A program made the position numbers and the translations under genes. From Hyphomicrobiales bacterium (GTDB lineage Bacteria; Pseudomonadota; Alphaproteobacteria; Rhizobiales; Rhizobiaceae): a stretch of DNA of 58,107 bases. Location of the stretch: assembly GCA_900465675.1 (NCBI GenBank), contig UBJR01000008.1:248813-306919 (forward strand), in the 5' to 3' direction. Positions 44,089 through 52,613 of this stretch are shown piece after piece. Below the pieces are notes generated by a model. That model saw only the letters and a list, made by a program, of their open reading frames with translations. It ran no database searches and was not told where the DNA came from. How positions within the stretch are numbered: position 1 is the stretch's first letter; every line of letters starts with the position of its first letter.

Positions 44089-44465
44089 TGGAGCCGCTTG
44101 TCGCCATTCTCTCAGGCCTGTTTTTCTCGGCCGCGATCTATCTGATGCTGTCGAAATTCTCGATCCGCATCATGCTCGGCATCGCCATCCTCGGAAACGG
44201 CGTCAACCTTTTGCTGTTCACCGCCGGACGCCTGACCCGCGAGGTGCCGCCGATCATCCCTGCCGGTCTCGACACCCTTCCTGCGGGGGCCGCCAATCCG
44301 CTGCCGCAGGCCCTCATCCTGACGGCGATCGTCATCTCCTTCTCCTTCCTCGCCTTCCTGCTGGTGCTGACCTACCGCGCCTACCAGGACACCGGCACCG
44401 ACAATACCGACGAGATGCGGCTGGCCGAGCCGCGCGACGAGCCGGTTCCGCCGGTGGGGTATTGA
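44088..44465 (+). CDS. mrpC: Mrp antiporter subunit C
   Basis: A 125-aa NuoK-like subunit with three TM helices and the conserved AILGNGVNLLLFTAGRL. AGGGAGGACTG precedes the ATG. The C-terminus is acidic and hydrophilic (DTGTDNTDEMRLAEPRDEP). It is followed by the family B repeat rather than immediately by mrpD. Confidence 0.95.
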   Translation: MEPLVAILSGLFFSAAIYLMLSKFSIRIMLGIAILGNGVNLLLFTAGRLTREVPPIIPAGLDTLPAGAANPLPQALILTAIVISFSFLAFLLVLTYRAYQDTGTDNTDEMRLAEPRDEPVPPVGY

Positions 44466-44467
44466 GG

Positions 44468-44728
44468 ATGGGTGTTGTGCGCGTGGCTACCCCCCTCTGC
44501 CCTGCCGGGCATCTCCCCCTCAAGGAGGGAGATTGGCTGGCTGCATCCGCTCGTGCCTCTCTCAGCGAGCCGAAATTGGCGATGTCGCTTGAAGATGATA
44601 TAGGGAGCCCACCACTCGTGTTCTCCCCCCTTGAGGGGGAGATGCCCGGCAGGGCAGAGGGGGGTACCCCACCCGTAACGCCCACAGCTGAGGCCACACC
44701 CTCGACACTCAAGGGAGCCACTACCTAG
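44468..44728 (+). other. Open reading frame through the family B repeat between mrpC and mrpD
   Basis: An 86-aa open frame beginning at ATG 44468, two bases after the mrpC stop, reading through the complete repeat and ending with TAG at 44726-44728, directly abutting the ATG of mrpD at 44729. It is the second junction in this operon where the inserted repeat leaves a stop-free path. A functional peptide is unlikely. Confidence 0.5.
44490..44664. repeat. Family B repeat with 30-bp terminal inverted repeats, within mrp operon
   Basis: Ends at 44490-44519 and 44635-44664 are perfect inverted repeats of 30 bp (extending to 32 bp) and identical to the ends of the element at 19726-19875; the middle differs. 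This 175-nt element is inserted between mrpC and mrpD. It behaves like a MITE. Confidence 0.9.
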
Positions 44729-46282
44729 ATGGCCACCCCCACCACCACCCTCGACCTCTCCACCGCCATGCTCACCGCCCCCGTTCCGGCGGCCCATTGG
44801 CTGGTCATTCTCCCGGTCGCCCTCTGCATCGTCCTCGGCGCCCTGCTGCTGACGCTACGGTCCCGCATCCATCTCCATGCCCCGATCGCCATCGCCGGCC
44901 TGACGGCTCTCGTCGTCATCGATGCACTGCTCCTGCAGAAGGTCATCGCCGAAGGCCCGGTCACCATGGTGATGGGCCGCTGGCTGCCGCCGTTCGGCAT
45001 TGCCTTCACCGCCGACCTCTTCGGCGTGCTGATGGCGCTGGCGGGGGCGATCGCGGCGCTGGCGGCAAGTCTCTATGCGCTGTCCGATACCGATGCCGGG
45101 CATCGCCGCTTCGGCTTCTTCCCGCTGCTGCTTCTGCTCATGGCCGGGGTCAGCGGCGCCTTCCTGACCGGCGATGTCTTCAATCTCTACGTCTGGTTCG
45201 AGGTGCTGCTGATCTCCTCCTTCGGCCTGCTGGTCCTGGGTTCCGAGCGCAGGCAGATCGACGGAGCGATGAAATATGCGGTGCTGAACCTGATCGCCAC
45301 CACGCTGTTCCTCGTGGCCGTCGGCTATCTCTATGCCATCTTCGGCACGCTCAACATGGCCGATATCGCCGAAAAGGCCGCCGGCCTGCGCGACGGCGCG
45401 CCGCTGATGACGCTGGCAGCTCTTTTCCTGTTTGCCTTCGCCATGAAGGCCGCCGCCTTTCCGGTCAATTTCTGGCTACCCGCCTCCTATCACACGCCGC
45501 GAACCGTCGTGTCGGCGCTGTTTGCCGGCCTGCTCACCAAGGTCGGCATCTACGCGCTGATCCGCGTGATGATCATGCTGATGCCGGTCGAGCGCGAGGA
45601 GTTCAGCCTGCTGATCGCCATTCTCGGTGCCGCCACCGTCCTGTCGGGTGCACTGGGCGCGCTGGCCGAGAGCGATATCCGCCGTGTGCTTGGTTATACC
45701 GTCATCTCCGGCATCGGCAGCATGCTTATCGGCATCTCGATCGGTACGCCCGGTGGCGTCAGCGGCGCGATCTTCTATGCGCTACAGTCGATCGTGCTGA
45801 TGACTGCGCTCTATCTGGCAGCCGGTATTGCCGGGCGCCTCGGTGGCAGCTTCTCGCTGGTGTCGCTTGGCGGCCTCTACCGCGCAAACGGCTGGTTTGC
45901 AGCCGTCTCGCTGATGCTGTTCTTCGCCGCATCCGGCCTGCCGCCCTTTTCCGGCTTCTGGCCGAAGCTGATGCTGGTCAAGGCCTCGCTCGATGTCGGC
46001 GCTTGGTGGTTGGCGGCAGCCTTGCTGACCGGCGGCTTCCTGTCGACGATCTGCTTCGGCCGCCTCTTCCTGCTCGCCTACTGGCGTCCGGCAGCGGCTC
46101 CGCTTGCACCAGTGGCGGTCGGCTGGACCGCCGCCGCGCCGCTGATTGCACTGACGGCGCTCGTCACGCTCTTCGGCGTGCTGCCGGAGCAGCTGCTGTC
46201 GCTGACGCAGCAGGCCGCCGAAAACCTTGCCGATCCGACCGCCTATATCCATTCGGTCTTCCCGGAGGCTCGCACACCATGA
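44729..46282 (+). CDS. mrpD: Mrp antiporter subunit D
   Basis: A 517-aa NuoN/NuoM-like subunit with about 14 TM helices. Signatures include [58 protein letters not shown] and [20 protein letters not shown]. Its stop overlaps the mrpE ATG (ATGA at 46279-46282). The start follows AAGGGAG, 10 bases upstream of ATG. Core ion-translocating subunit. Confidence 0.95.
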   Translation: MATPTTTLDLSTAMLTAPVPAAHWLVILPVALCIVLGALLLTLRSRIHLHAPIAIAGLTALVVIDALLLQKVIAEGPVTMVMGRWLPPFGIAFTADLFGVLMALAGAIAALAASLYALSDTDAGHRRFGFFPLLLLLMAGVSGAFLTGDVFNLYVWFEVLLISSFGLLVLGSERRQIDGAMKYAVLNLIATTLFLVAVGYLYAIFGTLNMADIAEKAAGLRDGAPLMTLAALFLFAFAMKAAAFPVNFWLPASYHTPRTVVSALFAGLLTKVGIYALIRVMIMLMPVEREEFSLLIAILGAATVLSGALGALAESDIRRVLGYTVISGIGSMLIGISIGTPGGVSGAIFYALQSIVLMTALYLAAGIAGRLGGSFSLVSLGGLYRANGWFAAVSLMLFFAASGLPPFSGFWPKLMLVKASLDVGAWWLAAALLTGGFLSTICFGRLFLLAYWRPAAAPLAPVAVGWTAAAPLIALTALVTLFGVLPEQLLSLTQQAAENLADPTAYIHSVFPEARTP

Positions 46283-46752
46283 TCGCCTTCGTCTTCAACC
46301 TGCTGCTCGCCATTGCCTGGGCCGCTGTATCGGGCAGCGCTTCGCTGCACAATCTGCTGCTCGGCTTCGTGCTCGGCGCTGCCGTTCTCGCGGTTGTCCG
46401 CGAACCCTTCGGCGGCAGCGGCTATCTGCGCCGCTTCTGGCTGGTTCTGTCGCTGGCTCTGCTCTTCCTGCGGGAGCTCGCACTGTCCGCCTCGGCGGTG
46501 GCGCTGACGGTGCTGCGGCCGAAGATGCGGATACAGCCCGGTATCTTCGCCTTTCCGCTGACCGTCGATCGCGATTTCGAGATCACCCTGCTCGCCAACC
46601 TGATCACGCTGACGCCCGGCACGCTGTCGGTCGATGTCAGCGACGACCGCAAGACGCTCTATGTCCATGCGCTCGACTGTTCCGATCCGAAGGCGGCCCG
46701 CAAGGCGATTGCCGAAGGCTTCGAGCGCAAGATCATGGAGGCCTTCCGGTGA
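46279..46752 (+). CDS. mrpE: Mrp antiporter subunit E
   Basis: A 157-aa MnhE-family subunit with two or three TM helices and a soluble C-terminal domain. Landmarks: [17 protein letters not shown] and [29 protein letters not shown]. Its ATG overlaps the mrpD stop and its TGA overlaps the GTG start of mrpF (GTGA at 46749-46752), so translation is coupled on both sides. Confidence 0.95.
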   Translation: MIAFVFNLLLAIAWAAVSGSASLHNLLLGFVLGAAVLAVVREPFGGSGYLRRFWLVLSLALLFLRELALSASAVALTVLRPKMRIQPGIFAFPLTVDRDFEITLLANLITLTPGTLSVDVSDDRKTLYVHALDCSDPKAARKAIAEGFERKIMEAFR

Positions 46753-47126
46753 TCGAGCCCGCCGTCATCATCCAGCTTGCGGCCGATGCGGCACTGGCCG
46801 TGCTTGGTCTGTCGTTGCTGCTCACCGCCTGGCGCATCGCCGCCGGGCCGACCTTGCCCGACAGGATCGCCGGTCTCGACATGCTGACCGGCATCGCCAT
46901 CGGCTTCATCGCCGTGGTCGCGGTCAAGACCGGTTTCGCGCTCTACATCGACATCGCCGTCTCGCTCGGCCTCGTCGGCTTCCTGGCGACCGTCGCCTTT
47001 GCCCGCTTCGTGCTGTCGCGGGGAATGCCGGCCGTCCAACCGGAGCCGGACGCGGCTCCGAAGCAGGGCAAGGCCGCAAAGGCGAAGACAAAAGTGAAAG
47101 CCGCCAAACCGGGGAGGGCGCGGTGA
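46749..47126 (+). CDS. mrpF: Mrp antiporter subunit F, with basic C-terminal tail
   Basis: A 125-aa subunit with three TM helices and the conserved [19 protein letters not shown]. The start is GTG at 46749, overlapping the mrpE stop. After residue 94 it has a 30-residue tail rich in Ala, Lys and Pro ([20 protein letters not shown]), longer than the about 90 aa usual for MrpF; this should be cytoplasmic and strongly basic. The stop overlaps the mrpG ATG (TGATG at 47124-47128). Confidence 0.93.
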   Translation: MIEPAVIIQLAADAALAVLGLSLLLTAWRIAAGPTLPDRIAGLDMLTGIAIGFIAVVAVKTGFALYIDIAVSLGLVGFLATVAFARFVLSRGMPAVQPEPDAAPKQGKAAKAKTKVKAAKPGRAR

Positions 47127-47455
47127 TGGATTATGCCGTCGCAATCATCGTTGCCGTCCTGATGCTGGCAGGCGCATTCTTCACGCTGGCTGCAGCCATC
47201 GGCGTGCTGCGGCTGCCTGATGTCTATTGCCGCATGCATGCCGCCTCCAAGGCAGGCACGGTCGGTGCCAGCCTCCTGTTGCTCGCTGCCGGGGTCCATT
47301 CCGGGGATTTATCAATTTTTACGCGAGCTGTGGCCGGGATAGCCTTTCTGCTTCTGACCGCTCCGGTTGCTGCGCATCTGCTTGCAAGGGCCGCACATGC
47401 CACCGGACATGCTTTGTCGGTATTTTCCGTACGTGACGATATGCGCAAACGATGA
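47126..47455 (+). CDS. mrpG: Mrp antiporter subunit G
   Basis: A 109-aa last subunit with three TM helices; FFTLAAAIGVLRLPDVYCRMHAASKAGTVG is diagnostic of MnhG/MrpG. Its ATG overlaps the mrpF stop. It ends the operon; the following 437 nt contain no further gene until mucR. Confidence 0.95.
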   Translation: MDYAVAIIVAVLMLAGAFFTLAAAIGVLRLPDVYCRMHAASKAGTVGASLLLLAAGVHSGDLSIFTRAVAGIAFLLLTAPVAAHLLARAAHATGHALSVFSVRDDMRKR

Positions 47456-47892
47456 GAGTATAAAATACAGGGCTTTAAGCAATTTTACGCAAATTTTGTC
47501 TCTGCTTATGGACTAAAGTCGGATGCTTGCTTGCAAAATCTTAATGTCGGACAATTTTTTACGTAGAGATCACGCAAATAAGAATTGGACTTTCGGTCAA
47601 ACGATGCTAATTGAATTGCAAGTAGAGTTCTGATTTCGAATTAGAATCGTTTCGCTTTTTCCATCCTTAACGTTGATATCCAATGTCTAATTAAGGCTGC
47701 GGTCGAAGAGTGCGACGTATGATTCGGATTCAGGCAGTATTGGGACAGGTTTCGGCGGCAAGAATCTAGGGGTGGATTCGCGTTTTAGGACATGCTGCTG
47801 TAAGCTGGACTTCTACTGTTAGCCTCTACGAAGGCGATCTTGTGCTTTTTGGCACAAAGATCATCCACGCATGCGAACAGGAGATATAAAAT
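47456..47892. promoter_or_regulatory. AT-rich 437-nt leader of mucR with five GANTC sites
   Basis: No protein gene is visible. The stretch is clearly AT-richer than the surroundings. It has the recurring ACGCAAAT (twice, near 47488 and 47572) and five GANTC (CcrM methylation) sites at 47644, 47721, 47727, 47762 and 47775. MucR/Ros proteins bind AT-rich DNA and often repress themselves, so it probably holds the mucR promoter and autoregulatory sites; an mrp terminator is not obvious. Confidence 0.6.
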
Positions 47893-48324
47893 ATGACGGA
47901 TACCGCGACCGGCACTGGGCCGGAATTGCTGGTAGAGCTGACGGCCGACATCGTGGCGGCCTATGTCAGCAATCATGTAGTCCCGGTCACCGACTTGGCC
48001 AATCTGATTTCCGACGTGCATTCCGCCCTCAGCAACACGTCCGTACCACAGCCCGCCGCAGCGATCGTAGAAAAGCAGAAGCCTGCTGTTTCTGTCCGCA
48101 AGTCCGTTCAGGACGAGCAGATCACCTGCCTGGAATGCGGTGGCAACTTCAAGTCCCTGAAGCGCCACCTGATGACCCATCACAGTCTCTCGCCGGAAGA
48201 ATACCGCGAGAAGTGGGATCTTCCCGCCGACTACCCGATGGTCGCTCCCGCCTATGCCGAAGCGCGCTCGCGCCTTGCCAAGGAAATGGGTCTCGGCCAG
48301 CGCCGCAAGCGCGGCCGCGGCTGA
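47893..48324 (+). CDS. mucR: MucR/Ros family zinc-finger transcriptional regulator
   Basis: A 143-aa H-NS-like global regulator of exopolysaccharide, motility and symbiosis genes. The N-terminal part ([17 protein letters not shown], residues about 16-32) is the oligomerisation region. The zinc finger is C79-x2-C82-x9-H92-x3-H96 ([19 protein letters not shown]), followed by [29 protein letters not shown] precedes the ATG. A strong terminator follows. It may be called rosR in Rhizobium. It appears to be monocistronic. Confidence 0.97.
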   Translation: MTDTATGTGPELLVELTADIVAAYVSNHVVPVTDLANLISDVHSALSNTSVPQPAAAIVEKQKPAVSVRKSVQDEQITCLECGGNFKSLKRHLMTHHSLSPEEYREKWDLPADYPMVAPAYAEARSRLAKEMGLGQRRKRGRG

Positions 48325-48346
48325 AAAGCGCGCAGTCGATGTCAAG

Positions 48347-48377
48347 AGCCGGGCTTTGCGCCCGGCTTTTTTGTTTT
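48347..48377 (+). terminator. Rho-independent terminator of mucR
   Basis: AGCCGGGC-tttgc-GCCCGGCT is a perfect 8-bp stem with a 5-nt loop, followed by TTTTTTGTTTT. It starts 22 nt after the mucR stop and also serves the convergent MFS gene boundary. Confidence 0.93.
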
Positions 48378-48381
48378 GCGG

Positions 48382-49587
48382 CTATGACGGGACGGCGGCG
48401 GCCTGATCGGCCGGGCGGCGGCCGCGCAGCAAAAGCAGCATGCCGATGGCGCAAAGCGAGCAGAACAGGCACAGGGCCAGCACCGCGCCATTGCCATACG
48501 TGGTCATCAGCCAGATCAGCAGCGGCGGCGAGGCCGCCGAGATCCAGTTGAGCGGCAGGGCGATCCGCGACAGGGCTCGCGCAAATTCAGCCTTGTCGTA
48601 GAAGGTGAGCGGAATGGTAGAGCGGGCCACGGCCAGTGCGCCGCTGCTGGTGCCATAGAGCACCAGGAAAACCCCGACGGCAACGGGCGAGCCCTGAACG
48701 GCGAGCAGGATCAGGAGCGACAGGCAAAGCATTCCGGAGGCGCCGGCGCCGATCGTCACGCCGTCCCATTCGGTCTTGCCGATCAGGTTCACCCCGCGCG
48801 CAGCGATCTGGATGATGCCGAGCGTCGAGCCGAAAGCCAGCGCCTGCGAAGGGCTGAGACCTTCGCCTTTCAGGAGTTCGATCAGCACCGAACTGAAGCC
48901 ATAGGTGATGAAGGCATTGAAGACGATTGCCGCGACAACAAGGTAGAAGGTCCGGTCATAGGCGCGCGCCGCGACCGGCGCGGGAGCCGCCGCAGAAGAG
49001 GCGGCCTCGTTGCGCCTGCGCGGCAGCCCGAAGCCATAGAGCGGCAGGCAGACCAAGGCCATGACCAGCGCATAGACCTGGCACGCGCCCCGCCACCCGC
49101 CATGCCCCGCCAGAAACGAGGTGAGTGGCCAGAAGATCGTGCTCGACAGGCCTGTCACCAGCATCAGTGTCGCTATTGCCCGCGCCGCCCTGCATCCGGC
49201 GATCTCGTTGAGCAGGATATGCGCCGGCATGGTGAGACTGGCGCTGCCCGCCGCCCCGATCAGAAGCCATCCGAGAAAATAGGTGACGGGCGAATGCGCC
49301 AGCGACACCAGCATGAGCCCAAAAGCCGAAACCGCCGTCCCGGCCATCATCACCACCCGCGCCCCGATGCTGGCGAAGAACCGCGACAGCAGCGGCGAGC
49401 AGGCTCCCATCATCACGTAGAAAGTCGTCGTTCCGGCAAACACCGCCGGCATGCCGATCTGCAGATCAGCCGCCACATCCCGCCCGACCACCGCCGGAAA
49501 ACCGACGGCACCCCAGCCGATCAGTTGGGCGATCGACAGGACGATGAGGGGAAGGAGGATTTTCGTCTCTGGTTCTGGTCTGGTCAT
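48382..49587 (-). CDS. MFS transporter
   Basis: A 401-aa permease with about 12 TM helices. ILLPLIVLSIAQLIGWGAVGFP starts TM1, and an MFS motif-A-like segment lies at SPLLSRFFASIGARVVMMAG (residues about 65-84). The long loop between TM6 and TM7 is Ala/Arg-rich (RRRNEAASSAAAPAPVAARA). The ATG at 49587 has CGGAACGC upstream; a palindrome TGCAATTGCA lies at 49604-49613. The substrate is unknown. Confidence 0.88.
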   Translation of the reverse strand: MTRPEPETKILLPLIVLSIAQLIGWGAVGFPAVVGRDVAADLQIGMPAVFAGTTTFYVMMGACSPLLSRFFASIGARVVMMAGTAVSAFGLMLVSLAHSPVTYFLGWLLIGAAGSASLTMPAHILLNEIAGCRAARAIATLMLVTGLSSTIFWPLTSFLAGHGGWRGACQVYALVMALVCLPLYGFGLPRRRNEAASSAAAPAPVAARAYDRTFYLVVAAIVFNAFITYGFSSVLIELLKGEGLSPSQALAFGSTLGIIQIAARGVNLIGKTEWDGVTIGAGASGMLCLSLLILLAVQGSPVAVGVFLVLYGTSSGALAVARSTIPLTFYDKAEFARALSRIALPLNWISAASPPLLIWLMTTYGNGAVLALCLFCSLCAIGMLLLLRGRRPADQAAAVPS

Positions 49588-49603
49588 CAAATGCGTTCCG
49601 ATC

Positions 49604-49613
49604 TGCAATTGCA
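49604..49613. promoter_or_regulatory. Palindrome TGCAATTGCA upstream of the MFS gene
   Basis: A perfect 10-bp dyad 17 nt before the MFS ATG at 49587, within the AT-rich run ATCTGCAATTGCAAATCATT. Short, but placed where an operator would be expected. Confidence 0.3.
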
Positions 49614-49803
49614 AATCATTAGCAAGTGAATTCTATCAGTTTGATGACAGGGGGCGAGGGGCGAGGGGGTGTGTTGGCATCGTGGGCGGGAGAGGAGAGG
49701 ATTGCGGTCACAGGCGGAGGCATCTACCCGGGCTTTGTTTGTCATCAAGCCGAAATCGTTGCGTTTGCGCTGAGCGGTCCGCTTTGTAAGCACCTCACCC
49801 GGA

Positions 49804-49949
49804 GCCCCCTCATCCGCCCTTCGGGCACCTTCTCCCCGAGGGGAGAAGGGGAGGGTCGCGACGACCTCTGCTTGCGCGAACCGCGACGGCAGATGGGAAC
49901 GTCCCTTCTCCCCTCGGGGAGAAGGTGGCCGAAGGCCGGATGAGGGGGC
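49804..49949. repeat. Family A repeat pair, GGGGGC ends facing outward
   Basis: Two family A units, 49804-49850 (GCCCCCTC...GGAGAAGGG) and 49902-49949 (CCCTTCTCC...GAGGGGGC), with about 51 nt between them. The order is opposite to the pair at 43505-43650. It occupies most of the 403-nt gap between the MFS and AraC genes, which is otherwise without a gene. Confidence 0.9.
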
Positions 49950-49990
49950 CACACGCTCCAACCCTTGCAACCACCCGCACGCACCCCATC

Positions 49991-50887
49991 TCACCCACCC
50001 CGCGCATACCGCGCCGGCGGCACCCCCGCATGGCGGGCGAAGGCCACGCTGAACGTGCTCGCCGACCCATAGCCGACGCGCTCGGCCACCTCGTCCATGG
50101 TGAGCTCCCGCCGCCGCAGCAGCTGCTTGGCGAGCGCCATGCGCCAGGCGAGCAGATATTCCATCGGCGCCAGACCGACGACACGGCTGAAGCGGGCAAA
50201 GAAGGCGGAGCGGGAGAGGGCGGCTTCGGCCGCAAGATCGGCCACCGTCCAGGGATAGGCTGGGCGCGCATGCAGGGCGTGGAGACTGGCTGCCAGACGC
50301 TCGTCGGCAAGGCCGCGGCTGAGCCCGGGTGCCGCGGTGGTCTCGGTCCCGGATCGCAGGGCCTCGATCAGCAGCACTTCGAGCAGCCGCTCCAGCACCA
50401 GTTCGCGGGCCGGGCGCCGCGCCCGCGTCTCCTCGCCAAGGAGCTGCATCAGCGTCGCCAGCCGCGGTTCGCCGCGCACGATCACCACGTCGGGCAGCAG
50501 CGAGACGAGCAGGGCGGCATCCGGCGCGCCGAAGCTGCAGTGGCCGATCCGCATGCGCAGATCCGCCGGGCCATCGAGGCGCCCGGCGCGAAAGCGGCCG
50601 TCGGCGAGCTGCGCCGGGATCGTATCCGGCAGATCGGCTGGCGCATCGAGGCTCTCGTTGACGAGATCGCGCATCGCAGGCACCAGCACGAAATCCCCGG
50701 CTTCCAGAATGAACGGCTGATCGCCGCCGAATGTGACGCGGCACGCGCCGTCCAGGATGGCGCAGTAAAACGGCTCGCCGGTGGCCTCGCGGCGAATGCG
50801 CCATTCGCCGGCGCATTCCACCAGCTTCGAGAAGCGCGCTGCGGGCTGCAGCAAGGTGACGATGTCGGCAAGCGGATCGATGCTCAT
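49991..50887 (-). CDS. AraC family transcriptional regulator with cupin-like N-terminus
   Basis: A 298-aa activator. The N-terminal AraC_binding part (GEPFYCAILDGACRVTFGGDQPF, about residues 37-60) is cupin-like; the C-terminal HTH (VADLAAEAALSRSAFFARFSRVVGLAPMEYLLAWRM; VAERVGYGSASTFSVAFARHAGVPPARY) is complete. It is divergent from the SDR gene with 98 nt between, the normal arrangement for local activation. Confidence 0.93.
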   Translation of the reverse strand: MSIDPLADIVTLLQPAARFSKLVECAGEWRIRREATGEPFYCAILDGACRVTFGGDQPFILEAGDFVLVPAMRDLVNESLDAPADLPDTIPAQLADGRFRAGRLDGPADLRMRIGHCSFGAPDAALLVSLLPDVVIVRGEPRLATLMQLLGEETRARRPARELVLERLLEVLLIEALRSGTETTAAPGLSRGLADERLAASLHALHARPAYPWTVADLAAEAALSRSAFFARFSRVVGLAPMEYLLAWRMALAKQLLRRRELTMDEVAERVGYGSASTFSVAFARHAGVPPARYARGG

Positions 50888-50914
50888 GATCAGGACTAAC
50901 GCTAAAGAAATGGA

Positions 50915-50935
50915 GACTTCAGCCTATATGAAGTC
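50915..50935. promoter_or_regulatory. Dyad GACTTC-N9-GAAGTC between AraC and SDR genes
   Basis: Perfect 6-bp arms separated by AGCCTATAT, in the 98-nt divergent intergenic region. A second, partly overlapping dyad AGGACT...AGTCCT spans 50892-50937. Candidate binding site for the AraC regulator or the core promoter. Confidence 0.45.
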
Positions 50936-50985
50936 CTGTCGCCGGTCACTACCATCGCGGCATTCCTTTTCACATGGAGAAGCGC

Positions 50986-51738
50986 ATGCCCACGATATTG
51001 ATCACCGGTTGCTCGTCCGGCTTCGGCCTGGAGACCGCCAGACTGTTTCTGGAACGCGGCTGGGAGGTGATTGCGACGATGCGCACGCCGGCTGCCAGCC
51101 TGCTTCAGCCATCCGATCACCTTCGCGTCCTGGCGCTCGACGTCACCAATCCCGCAAGCATCGCGGAAGCGGTGAAGAGCGCAGGTCCCATAGACGTGCT
51201 GGTCAACAATGCCGGTTTCGGCGCGCCGGCGCCGATCGAACTGACCGACCCCGAGACGGCGCAGTCGCTGTTTCAGACCAATGTGATCGGCACGCTGGCG
51301 ATGATCCAGGCGGTGCTGCCGCAGATGCGTCAACGGCGGGCCGGCGTCATCATCAACGTCACCTCGACGGTCACGGTCAAGGTGATGCCCGTCATCGGCG
51401 TCTACCGGGCGAGCAAGGCGGCGGTGAATGCGCTGAGCGAATCCCTGGCGGTGGAGATGGAGCCGTTCGGCGTGCGGGTGCATATCGTCCTGCCGGGCCG
51501 CTCGCCCGAGACTCGTTTCGGCCAGAATGCCCGGCCACATCTGCGCGGCGCCGACGACCCGGATTATGCGCCGCTGATCCAGCAATTCGTCAAAAGCGTG
51601 CAGGAGGATACCGGCCCGGTCACCCACGCGCCCGATGTCGCCGAAGCCGTCTGGCGCGCCGCCACCGATCCCGCAGCACCGCTGCGCATCCCTGGAGGCG
51701 CCGACGCCGAGCTCTGGATGGCCGAAGCGGGGTTGTAA
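50986..51738 (+). CDS. Short-chain dehydrogenase/reductase (SDR)
   Basis: A 250-aa NAD(P)-dependent oxidoreductase. The cofactor motif TGCSSGFG is at residues about 7-14, NNAG at about 76-79, and the active-site YRASK is near 137. The start at 50986 is chosen over 50974 because GGAGAAGCGC is a good Shine-Dalgarno for it. The C-terminus is slightly extended. Divergent from the AraC gene that probably controls it. Substrate unknown. Confidence 0.92.
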   Translation: MPTILITGCSSGFGLETARLFLERGWEVIATMRTPAASLLQPSDHLRVLALDVTNPASIAEAVKSAGPIDVLVNNAGFGAPAPIELTDPETAQSLFQTNVIGTLAMIQAVLPQMRQRRAGVIINVTSTVTVKVMPVIGVYRASKAAVNALSESLAVEMEPFGVRVHIVLPGRSPETRFGQNARPHLRGADDPDYAPLIQQFVKSVQEDTGPVTHAPDVAEAVWRAATDPAAPLRIPGGADAELWMAEAGL

Positions 51739-51806
51739 CGGCAACCCATCTTCCGCTACCTCTTGTTTTCAACTGGTAGCTTTCCTCCCTCCGCGATCTC
51801 GAAACC

Positions 51807-52475
51807 ATGCCCGACGCCTCGATCTTCCTGACCTTCCTCATCGCTCTTGCCGTCCTCGAAATCACGCCGGGACCGGACATGATGCTGGTCATCGCCCGCG
51901 GCGTCGGGCAGGGGCGCAGGACCGCGCTGCTGACGGTCGTCGGCATGGTCTTTGTCGCCGGGGCCGTGCAGGTCGGCCTGCTGGTCCTCGGCCTGGCATC
52001 GCTGGTGGCCGCCTATCCGTCTGCGCTGCATGTCCTCCAATGGCTGGGCGCGGCCTATCTGATCTATCTCGGGATCAGGATGGTATGGGCAAGCTTTGCC
52101 CATCAATCCGCAGCAAGGCTGAAATCCAGGCCGGTGTCAGGGTGGAAGGCCGTGCGCGAGGGAACACTGAACAGCCTGACTAACCCTAAGTCCCTGCTGT
52201 TCATGTTCACCTTCCTGCCGCTCTTCGTCGATCCTCATGCCGGGCCGGTCTGGCTGCAGTTGCTGGTCCTTGGATCGATCCAGAAACTGGTCGGCATCTT
52301 CTCGCTCGGCGGCGTGGCACTGGCATCGGGAACCGTCGGCAATGTTCTTCACCGCTTTCCGAAACTGCTCTCCTGGCAGGAGCGCTTCACCGGCATCGTT
52401 CTTGTCGGCCTCGGCATCCGGCTTCTGCTCTCCGGCAGCCCATCTCCCGCGCCGTCGGCGGCACGATCGATATAG
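51807..52475 (+). CDS. LysE/RhtB family amino-acid exporter
   Basis: A 222-aa membrane protein with six TM helices. The conserved EITPGPDMMLVIARGVGQGRRTALLTVVG (residues about 18-46) is the LysE signature. It exports basic or neutral amino acids or similar metabolites. No regulator is adjacent. A 138-nt AT-richer gap follows before the DnaA-like gene. Confidence 0.93.
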   Translation: MPDASIFLTFLIALAVLEITPGPDMMLVIARGVGQGRRTALLTVVGMVFVAGAVQVGLLVLGLASLVAAYPSALHVLQWLGAAYLIYLGIRMVWASFAHQSAARLKSRPVSGWKAVREGTLNSLTNPKSLLFMFTFLPLFVDPHAGPVWLQLLVLGSIQKLVGIFSLGGVALASGTVGNVLHRFPKLLSWQERFTGIVLVGLGIRLLLSGSPSPAPSAARSI

Positions 52476-52613
52476 GAAAATAATCCAAATTCAATTTCAG
52501 CAGGTTAAGGTTCATCAAGGCCAAAGGCACGAAAAAGTTGCGGCATCGGTCTTCCGCTTCGCGCATTCTTCTCTTATCGTGTGTGAATTAATTCCTATTT
52601 CCGGGAGTTTCAC

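Noticed and set aside
44797..46752. 651-codon plus-strand frame overlapping mrpD in another frame
   Set aside because: Its last part is the real mrpE; the rest is out-of-frame mrpD. The coupled ATGA start at 46279 is the correct mrpE start.
47456..47892. Small RNA gene in the AT-rich mucR leader
   Set aside because: No clear promoter-terminator pair with a stable fold could be seen; the length and AT content are better explained by regulatory DNA.
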